DNA of 64,000 bases, taken from positions 62,001-126,000 of the forward strand of contig CAZXJI010000001.1 in assembly GCA_964640955.1 (NCBI GenBank), written 5' to 3'. Below, one piece after another: positions 8,032-16,498 of this stretch. The first letter of the stretch is position 1. Each line of letters starts with the position of its first letter. Below the pieces are notes generated by a model. The model was not told the origin of the DNA. It did not search any database and was given only the letters and a program-made list of their open reading frames with translations. This DNA comes from CAXXOK01 sp964640955. Lineage in GTDB: Bacteria; Bacillota; Clostridia; Christensenellales; Aristaeellaceae. Both the position numbers and the translations under genes were made by a program.

Positions 8032-10083
8032 TTACGGTATGCGCCGGAAGCGCTTTTCCAGCTCCCGCCGCGTGAGCACGCTCACGATGGGCCGCCCGTG
8101 GGGGCAGGTGGGCTGCGCGCCGGAGCGCAGCATCTGCTCAAGCAGCGCGTGCACATCCTCGGCGCTCAGCACGTCGCCGCCCTTCACGGCGTGTTTGCAG
8201 GCCATCTGCGCGATGTGCCCGCGCAGGCGCTCGCGGGTCAACCGGCCGTGTTCGGCCTGCGCCTCGTCCAGCACGGCCAAAAGCAGGTCGCGCACCGGCT
8301 CGTTCTGGCCCAGTATCACCGGTATCGCGCGCACGGCCACGGTGGCCGCGTCGAAAGGCTCCACGTCGAAGCCGGCTTCGGTCAGTACGGGCTGCATTTC
8401 CTGAAGCATCGTCACGTCCCGCGCGGTCAGCCGCACGGTTTGCGGCGCAAGCAGCGGCTGGGAGACGCGTGCGCCTTCGTAGCGGGCCATGAAGCGGTCG
8501 TACAGCACGCGTTCGTGCGCCGCGTGCTGGTCCACCATCAGCAGCCGTTCGCCCGCCTCGAAGATGAGGTAGGTTTTGAACGCCGCGCCGATGTAGGTAA
8601 GCCGGAGCGTGTCCCCGTCGTCGGCCACGCTCTGCTGCTCGCCCTCCGTTTCGGTGAACGCGCGCGACGGCGGCAGGGAAAAGAGCATTTCCGTACCCGC
8701 CATGTCTTCCAGCACCACGGGCAGTTCCGGCTCGAAGGCGACCTTCCCCGGCCGAAGGGGCGGGAGCGGCTCGTCGGCATCGGAAGATTCCTGTCCATCG
8801 CCCTCCTCGTCCGTTTCCATGCCATAGGGCGCGCTTTCGGTCAACCACGCCGTGTCCCGCGCCGCGATCAGCGTTTCCGCGTCGCCGCGCGCGTAGCCGG
8901 TCGCCTCCCGCATCGCGGGTACGGGCGGCACAGGCGCGACGGTCGGCTCGTCGGCAGCCTTGGCCATTGCCGGCGTTCCGCCCGTTTCACCCGGGGTATT
9001 CGCATCGCCCGAAAGCGGCACCAGCCGAATTTCGTCCGTCTCCGGCACTTCTGCGCCGGGCGTATCGCCCGAAAGGCGGCTTTGCATCGTGTCTGCCATC
9101 AGCGCCCCGCGCACGAGCGCCCGCACCGCCTCCGCCACCTCGTCCGGCCGCTGGAAGCGCACCTCCAGCTTGTTGGGGTGCACGTTCACGTCCACCTGCC
9201 GGTAGGGCAGCGTAAGCGACAGCGCGCAGATCGGGTACCGGCCGATCATTACGAAGCCCTCGCACCCGCTTTCCAGCGCGCGGCTCAGCCCCTCGTTGCG
9301 AAAATAACGGCCGTTGATGAAAAAGCTCTGCTGCATGCGGTTGCCACGGCTTAAGTCCCCCACGCCCACGTAGCCTTCCGCAAGCAGGCCGTTCGCGGCG
9401 CCCGACACGCGCCGCATTTCCCGGAACGCCTCCCGACCGTACACGCAGTAGAGGGCCGATTCCAGCGTGCCGTCGCCCGCGCTGCGGTAGACGGTCTTGC
9501 CCTGGCTCACGAAGCGGAAGGCCACCTCCGGGTGGCTCAAAATCAGCCGCATCACGTAGTCGGACACGTACGCCGCCTCGGCCGCGGGCTTTTTGAGGAA
9601 CTTCAGCCGTACCGGCGCGTTGAAAAACAGGTCGCGCACGGTCACGGTGGTGCCCACGGGCCCCGCCGCTTCCTGCACGCTTACAAATTCCCCCGCCTCC
9701 ACCTGCGCCTTCACGCCGTATTCGGCGGAAGCGGCGCGGGTCACGCAGGTCACCCTGCTCACGGCGGCGATGCTCGCCAGCGCCTCGCCGCGGAAGCCCA
9801 GCGTATGCACGTCGTAAAGCTCCTCGGCGCTTCTCAATTTGCTGGTCGCGTGGCGCGCGAAGGCCATGCGCACCTGCGGCGCGGGGATGCCCCGGCCGTT
9901 GTCGCCCACGCGGATGGAGGTGATTCCCCCGTCCTTGAGCTCCACGGTCACGGCGGTCGCGCCCGCGTCGATGCTGTTTTCCACCAGCTCCTTTACCGCG
10001 GCGGCCGGGCGTTCCACCACCTCGCCCGCGGCGATCTGCCCGATGACCTCGTCGGATAGTACCTGTATGGGTCTGTCTGCCAT
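8032..10083 (-). CDS. mutL: DNA mismatch repair protein MutL (endonuclease type)
   Basis: A 683-residue mismatch-repair ATPase. The N-terminal GHKL domain shows LVENSIDAGAT, GDNGRGIP, RHATSKL and LGFRGEALASIAAVS. After an acidic, proline-rich linker of about 150 residues, the C-terminal nicking domain has DQHAAHERVLYD, ACKHAVKGGD and CPHGRPIV. These motifs mark the metal-dependent endonuclease MutL found in bacteria lacking MutH. The last acidic residue of the DQHA motif is Asp where Glu is usual. It lies 10 nt from mutS, forming the repair pair. Confidence 0.96.
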   Translation of the reverse strand: MADRPIQVLSDEVIGQIAAGEVVERPAAAVKELVENSIDAGATAVTVELKDGGITSIRVGDNGRGIPAPQVRMAFARHATSKLRSAEELYDVHTLGFRGEALASIAAVSRVTCVTRAASAEYGVKAQVEAGEFVSVQEAAGPVGTTVTVRDLFFNAPVRLKFLKKPAAEAAYVSDYVMRLILSHPEVAFRFVSQGKTVYRSAGDGTLESALYCVYGREAFREMRRVSGAANGLLAEGYVGVGDLSRGNRMQQSFFINGRYFRNEGLSRALESGCEGFVMIGRYPICALSLTLPYRQVDVNVHPNKLEVRFQRPDEVAEAVRALVRGALMADTMQSRLSGDTPGAEVPETDEIRLVPLSGDANTPGETGGTPAMAKAADEPTVAPVPPVPAMREATGYARGDAETLIAARDTAWLTESAPYGMETDEEGDGQESSDADEPLPPLRPGKVAFEPELPVVLEDMAGTEMLFSLPPSRAFTETEGEQQSVADDGDTLRLTYIGAAFKTYLIFEAGERLLMVDQHAAHERVLYDRFMARYEGARVSQPLLAPQTVRLTARDVTMLQEMQPVLTEAGFDVEPFDAATVAVRAIPVILGQNEPVRDLLLAVLDEAQAEHGRLTRERLRGHIAQMACKHAVKGGDVLSAEDVHALLEQMLRSGAQPTCPHGRPIVSVLTRRELEKRFRRIP

Positions 10084-10093
10084 TGATCGCTCC

Positions 10094-12688
10094 TTACAGC
10101 CTTCTGGCCTTTTCCCGCAGCCTGAACAGGGCGTTCAGCGCGTCCATGGGGGTAATGGAAAGCACGTCCATCTCCTTGAGTTCCTCCACCAGCTGATCCT
10201 GCTCCAAATGGAACAGATCGGTCTGGCGGTTGGCTTTCTTCTTCTTTTCGAGAATGTTCTGGCTGATGGTCTCCTGGTTGATGTCGCTCACTTCCAGCCG
10301 CGCCTGAATCTCGTGGGCGCGTGCGACCACCGAGGCGGGGATGCCCGCCAGCCTCGCCACGTGCACGCCGTAGCTCTTGTCCGCGCCGCCGGGGCGGATC
10401 TTGCGCAGGAAGATCACATCCTCGCCGCGCTCCATGGCGGTGATGCAGTAGTTCTTCACGCCCTCGAAACGCCCTTCCAGCTCGCTGAGCTCATGGTAGT
10501 GCGTGGCGAACAGCGTTTTGGCCCCGCATTTCTTTACGTCCAGCATGTACTCCACCACGGCCCACGCGATGCTCAGCCCGTCGAACGTGCTCGTGCCGCG
10601 GCCGATCTCATCCAGAATCACGAGGGAATCCTTCGTGGCGTTGCGCAGGATGTTGGCGGTCTCGCTCATCTCCACCATGAAGGTGCTCTGCCCGCCGGCC
10701 AGATCGTCGGACGCACCGATGCGGGTGAAAATGCGGTCGCACAGACTGATGCGCGCGCTTTCGGCGGGCACGAAGCTGCCGATGTGCGCCATCACGGTGA
10801 TCAGCGCCACCTGCCGCATGTAGGTGCTCTTGCCCGCCATGTTGGGTCCGGTGATGATGAGCATGCGGTTCTGCTCCGTGTCCATCAGGACGTCGTTGGG
10901 CACGAAAGGCACGTCGGTCTGCATTCTTTCCACGATCGGGTGCCGGCCGCCGCGGATGTCGATGACGCCGTCCTGCGTGATCTCCGGCTTGACGTAATCG
11001 TAATCCCGTGCGACGCGTGAAAGCGACAAAAGCGCGTCCAGCGTCTTGATGGCCGTCGCGTTTTGCTGTATGGCGGGAATCTCGGCGGCGATCTTCTCCC
11101 GAATGTCGGCAAAAAGCTGCGCCTCCAGCGCCAGCGACGCCTGTTCCGCCCCGGTGATCTTGCGTTCGATCTCGTTAAGTTCCGGGGTCACGTAGCGTTC
11201 GCTGTTGGCCAGCGTCTGCTTGCGCGTATAGCGCAGCGGGACGTTCGCCAGATTGCTCCTGGTCACCTCGATGTAGTAGCCGAACACGCGGTTGTACTGG
11301 ATGCGCAGGTTTTTGATGCCCGTCTCCTGCCGTTCGGCCGTCTCCAGGTCGAGTATCCATTGCCTGCCGTGTGCGGAAGCCTCGCGGTAGCCGTCCAGCT
11401 CCGCGTTGTACCCGTCGGCGATGATGCCGCCTTCCGTAATCACGGGCGGCGCGTCCGGGTGGATGGCGGCTACGAGCAGGTCGCACAGCTCGGTAAGCGG
11501 CGAAAGCGTATGCCCCAGCGCCTGCACGGCGGGCACGGAAAAGCCCGCCAGCAGCGCCTTGATCGGCCCGGTCGCGGCCAGCGAGCGTTGCAGGGCGAGG
11601 CAATCCCGGGCGTTCAGGCTTCCGTAGCTGATCTTGCCCAGCAGCCGTTCCAGATCGGCGATGCCGCGCAGGTCGTCGGCCAGCTCGTCGGCGGCCTGAT
11701 AGTCGTCCCGGAGCGCCTCCACGGCGGAAAGGCGCGTGCGGATGCGCTCGGGGTTGGTCAGGGGCTCCTCCACCCAGGTCTTGAGCATCCGCGCGCCCAT
11801 GGCGGTACCGGTGCGGTCGAGCAGCCACAAAAGCGACCCCCGCCGTTCTCCGCCGCGCATGCTGTGCGTAAGCTCCAGGTTGCGGCGGGTCATGCGATCC
11901 AGGTACATCGTGTCCGCGCCCTGGTAGAGGGTGATCTGCGTGATGTGCGCAAGGGAATTGCGCTGCGTGTCGTTCAGGTAATAAAGCAGCGCGCCCGCGG
12001 CGATCACGCGCCTGTCGCGAGGCTCCAGCCCCAGCGCGGCCACGGAGGCCGCCTCAAAGTGGGAACGCAGCTGCGCGGCGGCGTTCTTGCGTTCAAACGC
12101 CGCCGCGGGCAGCTGGGTGACGGCCACGGGTTCCTCCAGCGCCTGCATCAGCGCGCTTTCGTCGTTGGTCAGTATCTCGTGGGGGTGGATGCGGATCATT
12201 TCGTCACGCAGCCGCGCGGCTGCGTCGGTAACGAGGTGCACGGTAAACTCGCCGGTGCTGACGTCCGTATAGGCCAGCGCCGCTTCCCTGTTCAGGAAGG
12301 CGACGCAGAGGATGTAGCTGTTGCTTTTTTCGTCCAGCATCGCGGGGTCGACCACGGTTCCGGGGGTCACGATGCGGATCACATCGCGCTCCACCAGCCC
12401 CTTGCTCAGCGCCGGGTCGGTCATCTGCTCGCAGATGGCGACCTTGTACCCCTTGTCGATCAGTCTGGCCACGTAGCCCGCCGCCGCGTGGTAGGGCACG
12501 CCGCACATCGGCGCGCGCTCACTCAGCCCGCAGTCCTTGCCGGTCAGCGTCAGTTCCAGTTCGCGCGAGGCGACCTGCGCGTCCTCGAAGAACATTTCGT
12601 AAAAGTCGCCTAGGCGGAAGAACACGATGCAATCCCTGTGTTTTTCCTTGACGTCAAGGTATTGCTGCATCATGGGCGTTACGGGCAT
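10094..12688 (-). CDS. mutS: DNA mismatch recognition ATPase MutS
   Basis: An 864-residue protein that detects mispairs and recruits MutL. The mismatch-probing Phe-x-Glu lies in FRLGDFYEMFFEDA close to the N-terminus. The ABC ATPase has TGPNMAGKSTYMRQVALIT (Walker A), a signature region DDLAGGQSTFMVEM, and EIGRGTSTFDGLSIAWAVVE. I placed the start at ATG 12688 (MPVTPMMQQYLDVKEKH), which has an AAAGGA ribosome site; the extra upstream codons to 12772 run into the ylbF-like gene. It is followed directly by mutL. Confidence 0.97.
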   Translation of the reverse strand: MPVTPMMQQYLDVKEKHRDCIVFFRLGDFYEMFFEDAQVASRELELTLTGKDCGLSERAPMCGVPYHAAAGYVARLIDKGYKVAICEQMTDPALSKGLVERDVIRIVTPGTVVDPAMLDEKSNSYILCVAFLNREAALAYTDVSTGEFTVHLVTDAAARLRDEMIRIHPHEILTNDESALMQALEEPVAVTQLPAAAFERKNAAAQLRSHFEAASVAALGLEPRDRRVIAAGALLYYLNDTQRNSLAHITQITLYQGADTMYLDRMTRRNLELTHSMRGGERRGSLLWLLDRTGTAMGARMLKTWVEEPLTNPERIRTRLSAVEALRDDYQAADELADDLRGIADLERLLGKISYGSLNARDCLALQRSLAATGPIKALLAGFSVPAVQALGHTLSPLTELCDLLVAAIHPDAPPVITEGGIIADGYNAELDGYREASAHGRQWILDLETAERQETGIKNLRIQYNRVFGYYIEVTRSNLANVPLRYTRKQTLANSERYVTPELNEIERKITGAEQASLALEAQLFADIREKIAAEIPAIQQNATAIKTLDALLSLSRVARDYDYVKPEITQDGVIDIRGGRHPIVERMQTDVPFVPNDVLMDTEQNRMLIITGPNMAGKSTYMRQVALITVMAHIGSFVPAESARISLCDRIFTRIGASDDLAGGQSTFMVEMSETANILRNATKDSLVILDEIGRGTSTFDGLSIAWAVVEYMLDVKKCGAKTLFATHYHELSELEGRFEGVKNYCITAMERGEDVIFLRKIRPGGADKSYGVHVARLAGIPASVVARAHEIQARLEVSDINQETISQNILEKKKKANRQTDLFHLEQDQLVEELKEMDVLSITPMDALNALFRLREKARRL

Positions 12689-12726
12689 GCGGGTTCGTTC
12701 CTTTCCATCGGGTCGGTCGGAGGGGG

Positions 12727-13155
12727 TCAGCAGCCGCAGCTTTCGCAGCCGCCCTCGCAGCCGCCTTCGCATCCGCCGCCGCAGCTGCCGCAGGAGCAGG
12801 CGCTTTCGTCCTCATCCTCGCCGGTGACGACGAATTTGATAATCCTGTTCACCTGCTGCATCATACCGGTAAAGGCGGCGTTGGTCTCGCGCATGGTCTG
12901 AATCTTGTCGTTTTGTTCCATGGCCTTCTGGGCGGCCTCCAGCGCGGCGCCCGCCGCTTCCAGCGCGCCGTGGTTCAGGTCGCTCGCGGCCAGCAGGCTT
13001 TCCACTTCCCTGCGCTTCTGCGTATATTCGTCCATCAGCTGCGAAGCCTCCTCGTCCTTGAAGGCCGCCTGCTCCGCCAGCCGCATTTTGATGAATTCCT
13101 CGCTGTCCAGAATCGCTTCGGCGAGCTGTTCCGCCTGGTTGAGTACGTTCTCCAT
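12727..13155 (-). CDS. YlbF/YmcA-family protein with cysteine-rich tail
   Basis: A 142-residue cytosolic protein. Residues 1-110 form the helical YlbF/YmcA (Com_YlbF) domain: an N-terminal helix with LAEAILDSEEF, then MDEYTQKRREVESLL and VNRIIKFV. After a short acidic stretch it ends in a Gly/Cys tail with eight cysteines, spaced 1-2-3-3-3-2-1. In Bacillus the YlbF, YmcA and YaaT (Ric) proteins form an Fe-S-containing complex affecting RNase Y-dependent mRNA processing, and ymcA is next to miaB there. The gene sits between miaB and mutS on one transcript. The tail as a metal or Fe-S site is inference. Confidence 0.85.
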   Translation of the reverse strand: MENVLNQAEQLAEAILDSEEFIKMRLAEQAAFKDEEASQLMDEYTQKRREVESLLAASDLNHGALEAAGAALEAAQKAMEQNDKIQTMRETNAAFTGMMQQVNRIIKFVVTGEDEDESACSCGSCGGGCEGGCEGGCESCGC

Positions 13156-13167
13156 GTGGTTTCTCCT

Positions 13168-14562
13168 TTACGTGCGCTCCGCGCGCAGGGTGTTGACCGC
13201 CGCGGAGGTAATTTGAACCGGTACGATCCGGCCGATGTCGTCGGCCGTTCCCGGTACGGTAACGGTTATACCCCGGCTTCCCTTGCCGGAAACCATATGC
13301 CTGTCCCGCTTACTCAGGCCCTCGACCAGCACCTGCTCGGTTTTGCCGATCATGGACGCGTGCACGGCGGCCGTGCCCGCCTCCACCGCCGCGATCAGCC
13401 GCCGAATGCGCCCGCCGGACACGTCCGCGGGCACCTGACCCGGAAATTCGGCGGCCCTGGTACCTTTTCGCGGGCTGTAGATGAAGGTGAACGCCGCGTC
13501 GTAGCCTACGGTGTTCACCAGCGAGAGCGTGTCCTCGAACTGGGCGTCCGTCTCGCCCGGGAAACCGACGATCAGGTCGGTCGTAAGCCCGATATCCGGC
13601 ACGGCCGCACGCAGGGCCTCCACCTTTCGTAAGTAATCGGCGCGGCTGTAGCGGCGGTTCATGGCGGCGAGGATTTCGTCGCTGCCGCTCTGCACGGGCA
13701 GGTGCAGATGCCTCATGATGTGCCTGCCGTTGGCCATCACGTCGATCAGCTCGTCGGACAGGTCCTTGGGGTGGGAGGTCATAAAGCGGAGGCGCGGCAC
13801 GCTGAGCTCGTCAAGCGCCCGGAGAAGCTTTGGGAAGGTTTCGGCGGAACCGTTGCCGTAACTGTTCACATTCTGCCCCAGCAGCATAATCTCCTGCGTG
13901 CCGGCCTTGAGAAGCGCCTCGGCCTCGCGCAGGATGTCCGCCGTGCGGCGGCTGCGCTCCCGCCCGCGCACGTAGGGCACGATGCAGTAGGAGCAAAAGT
14001 TGTCGCAGCCGTACATGATGGTGATGTACGCCTTGTAGTCGTTAAGCCGCTTTACCGGCAGACCCTCGGCGATCAGGTCGTCCTGGTCGCTCACGCTCAC
14101 GACGCGCTTTTTCTGCGTGAGCAGCGTGTACAGGAGCGTGGGAAAGCGATGCAGGTTGTGCGTGCCGAAAGCCAGGTCGATGAACGGGTATTGCCTGAGA
14201 ATCCGTTCGGCCATGGCCGGCTGCTGCACCATGCACCCGCATACGCCGATGAGCAGTTCCGGCTTTTGCCTTTTGAGCTCCTTAAGCCAGATCACGTTAC
14301 CCAGCGCCCGGCGTTCGGCGTTGTCCCGAACGCAGCAGGTGTTGAACAGCACCAGGTCGGCCTGCGTCCGGTCGGGCGCTTCGGCAAGGCCCATTTCCGA
14401 GAGCATCCCGGCGAGCTTCTCGCTGTCGTGCGCGTTCATCTGGCAGCCGTAGGTCACGATGTGGTAGCTGTGCGGGCGCTCCGGCAGGGCCGCAACGCGC
14501 TCCATGGCGGCCCGCTGGTCGGTAAGCTCCGCTTCGGTCAAGATCACGGGGGTATGAGACAC
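13168..14562 (-). CDS. miaB: tRNA-2-methylthio-N6-dimethylallyladenosine synthase MiaB
   Basis: A radical-SAM methylthiotransferase converting i6A37 to ms2i6A37 in tRNA. The 464-residue protein has the N-terminal UPF0004 domain with Cys ligands for the auxiliary cluster (TYGCQMNAHDSEKL, NTCCVRD, GVCGCMVQ). The radical-SAM CxxxCxxC motif is YGCDNFCSYCIVPYVRGRERSR, and a C-terminal TRAM domain ends near residue 460. It begins 6 nt after the RNase G stop and is followed 12 nt later by the ylbF-like gene. MiaA, which makes its substrate, is further down the same run. Confidence 0.97.
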   Translation of the reverse strand: MSHTPVILTEAELTDQRAAMERVAALPERPHSYHIVTYGCQMNAHDSEKLAGMLSEMGLAEAPDRTQADLVLFNTCCVRDNAERRALGNVIWLKELKRQKPELLIGVCGCMVQQPAMAERILRQYPFIDLAFGTHNLHRFPTLLYTLLTQKKRVVSVSDQDDLIAEGLPVKRLNDYKAYITIMYGCDNFCSYCIVPYVRGRERSRRTADILREAEALLKAGTQEIMLLGQNVNSYGNGSAETFPKLLRALDELSVPRLRFMTSHPKDLSDELIDVMANGRHIMRHLHLPVQSGSDEILAAMNRRYSRADYLRKVEALRAAVPDIGLTTDLIVGFPGETDAQFEDTLSLVNTVGYDAAFTFIYSPRKGTRAAEFPGQVPADVSGGRIRRLIAAVEAGTAAVHASMIGKTEQVLVEGLSKRDRHMVSGKGSRGITVTVPGTADDIGRIVPVQITSAAVNTLRAERT

Positions 14563-14568
14563 GGTATT

Positions 14569-15813
14569 TCAGTTCCCTTTCGTCGGTTTCGTTCGGTGGT
14601 GGACGCCAATGCTTTCAACGGGCTTGTAGCCAGTGCCGCCGCAGGCCTTGCAGGGGGTTTCCAGCGCCTCGCGCAGGGAGACGCCCGTGCGCTTGCGCGT
14701 CGTTTCCAGAAGGCCCAGCTTCGTAAAGCCGTGGATCACGGTCTTGGCGCGGTCGCGGGCCAGCTCCGAACGCAGCAGGTCGCTCACCTGCGCGCGCTCC
14801 GCGTCGGTGCGCATGTCGATAAAATCGATCAGCACGATGCCGCTCAGGTTGCGCAGGCGAATCTGCCGCGCGATCTCCGCGCAGGCCGCAAGGTTCTGCC
14901 GAAGCGCCACCTCGCCGTTCTTCTCGCCGATGAACTTGCCGGAGTTGACGTCCACGGTGGAAAGCGCCTCCCGCTCGTCCACGACCAGGGTGCCGCCGTT
15001 GGGCAGGCGCACGGTGCGGCCGAGCGCCTCGGAAAGCTGCGCGTCCACCGCGGAGGAACGCCAGGCCGCGTCCAGCTCCACGTCGCTCACCTGCTCCCAC
15101 AGAAGCCCGTTTTCCGGCGCGGGCATGCGGTTGACCGCGTCGTTGACCGTTACGCTGAGCGGATAGCGCGGCGTGTAGTCCCTGACCAGCGCGGTGAGCG
15201 TGGAGGGCTCGCGGTAGAGCGCGACGGGCGACTTGAGGTGCTGCGCCTTCGCCGCTATCTTTTCCCACAGCGCGGCAAGCTCGGCGATTTCGTCCCTGAT
15301 CGCGTCGCGGCGGGCAAGCAGCGCGCCGTTGCGCAGGATGAGCCCGCAGGCGTCGCCGCTCAGTTCCCTGCCCAGCTCGATCAGCTTTTCGCGCCGGGCT
15401 TCGTCCTCGACGCGTTTGCTGACGCCCACGTAGCGGTTGAGCGGCATGAAGACCACGTACTGGCCGGGCAGGGCGATATCCCGTGAGAGATAGGCGCCCT
15501 TCTGGTCGCGCGCGTCCTTCTTGACCTGCACAATCACGTCGGCTCCGGAAACGAGCGGCTTTTCGCCCTGTTCGGCGCGGTAGCTCTCCGCCTCCGAGAT
15601 GGGCAGGAAGCCGTTCAGGGGCTGCCCGATGTTCACGAACGCGGCGTTCATCCCCGGCGTCACGTTTTCCACCCGCCCCAGAAACACGGCGTTGACCAGC
15701 GTGGTCTCTTCGCCGTCCTCCACGTAGTATTCCAGAAGCTTCCCTTTTTCCGTCACCGCGATTCTGCGGCGCGTGCCCTCGGCCTTCACCAGAATGCAAA
15801 GCGAATCAGCCAT
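14569..15813 (-). CDS. rng: Ribonuclease E/G family protein
   Basis: A 414-residue endoribonuclease for rRNA/mRNA processing. An S1-like RNA-binding region lies near residues 35-110 (VFLGRVENVTPGMNAAFVNIG). The catalytic DNase I-like domain holds the two metal-binding Asp segments STVDVNSGKF and GIVLIDFIDM. A CKACGG Zn-link motif is near the C-terminus. The length fits RNase G (no long degradosome tail as in RNase E). GGAGG lies 9 nt before the ATG, which overlaps the upstream DUF2344 gene by 8 nt. This order (radical SAM, DUF2344, RNase G) is conserved in Clostridia. Confidence 0.93.
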   Translation of the reverse strand: MADSLCILVKAEGTRRRIAVTEKGKLLEYYVEDGEETTLVNAVFLGRVENVTPGMNAAFVNIGQPLNGFLPISEAESYRAEQGEKPLVSGADVIVQVKKDARDQKGAYLSRDIALPGQYVVFMPLNRYVGVSKRVEDEARREKLIELGRELSGDACGLILRNGALLARRDAIRDEIAELAALWEKIAAKAQHLKSPVALYREPSTLTALVRDYTPRYPLSVTVNDAVNRMPAPENGLLWEQVSDVELDAAWRSSAVDAQLSEALGRTVRLPNGGTLVVDEREALSTVDVNSGKFIGEKNGEVALRQNLAACAEIARQIRLRNLSGIVLIDFIDMRTDAERAQVSDLLRSELARDRAKTVIHGFTKLGLLETTRKRTGVSLREALETPCKACGGTGYKPVESIGVHHRTKPTKGN

Positions 15814-16498
15814 GTTGCACTTCCTCCAGCGGTATCGCCTCTCCGTCCTTCCCGTCTGCCAGTATCGCTTCCCGGTACGCCATGTAGGGAACGTTTTCCA
15901 CGTTCGCCAGCCCGCACAGCGCCCCCATGAGCACGGAAGGCTTCAGCGAGCCCTCCGGCAGGTTGCGGATGCGAAGCCGCAGCGTGTATCCCCCGTCGGT
16001 CTGTTCCGCCGTCGCTTCGGCCACGAAGGGACGGATGTCGGTCATCTTCTCACCGCTTTTGGTCTTGCGCATCGCGGCGCATTCATCGGATGCCATGAAC
16101 GCGGGGAGCGCCGCGGCGACCCTGGCCGCGTCCCCGCCGCCGCCCATCTCGATGCGGTAGCGCGAGCCCGACACCAGCGCCATGAGCGTTGGAAAATCGT
16201 CCCCCACGGCGCGCACGGCAACCACGGGCAGCGCCCTAGGCAGCGCGCTTCTCAGCCGCGTTACGAAGGCGTCGGGGTCGCACTCCCCCTCCACGGGCAC
16301 GTCCATCAGCTCCCGCAGGCCCACCACGCCCACCGTGAGCGGATAGGCGAAGCTCAGCTGGATGTGCGGGTTGAAACCGTTGGAATAACGGATGGGCAGG
16401 CCGCTGCGCCGAAGCGCCCGCTGCATGGCGCGCATCAGGTCGAGGTGACCGATGTGGCGAAGGGCCATGCTTTTTTCAAACACCACGATCATTCGCAT
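15806..16498 (-). CDS. TIGR03936/DUF2344 radical-SAM-associated protein
   Basis: A 230-residue protein with the family opening MRMIVVFEKSMALRHIGHLDLMRAM and the YSNGFNPHIQLSFAYPL segment that define DUF2344. Members are encoded next to, or fused with, the TIGR03960 radical-SAM protein, and the joint function is unproven; a tRNA- or RNA-related role is often suggested from the RNase G neighbour. The start at 16498 matches the family N-terminus and overlaps the upstream stop by 10 nt; ATG 16492 would give an ATGA overlap instead. Confidence 0.88.
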   Translation of the reverse strand: MRMIVVFEKSMALRHIGHLDLMRAMQRALRRSGLPIRYSNGFNPHIQLSFAYPLTVGVVGLRELMDVPVEGECDPDAFVTRLRSALPRALPVVAVRAVGDDFPTLMALVSGSRYRIEMGGGGDAARVAAALPAFMASDECAAMRKTKSGEKMTDIRPFVAEATAEQTDGGYTLRLRIRNLPEGSLKPSVLMGALCGLANVENVPYMAYREAILADGKDGEAIPLEEVQHG

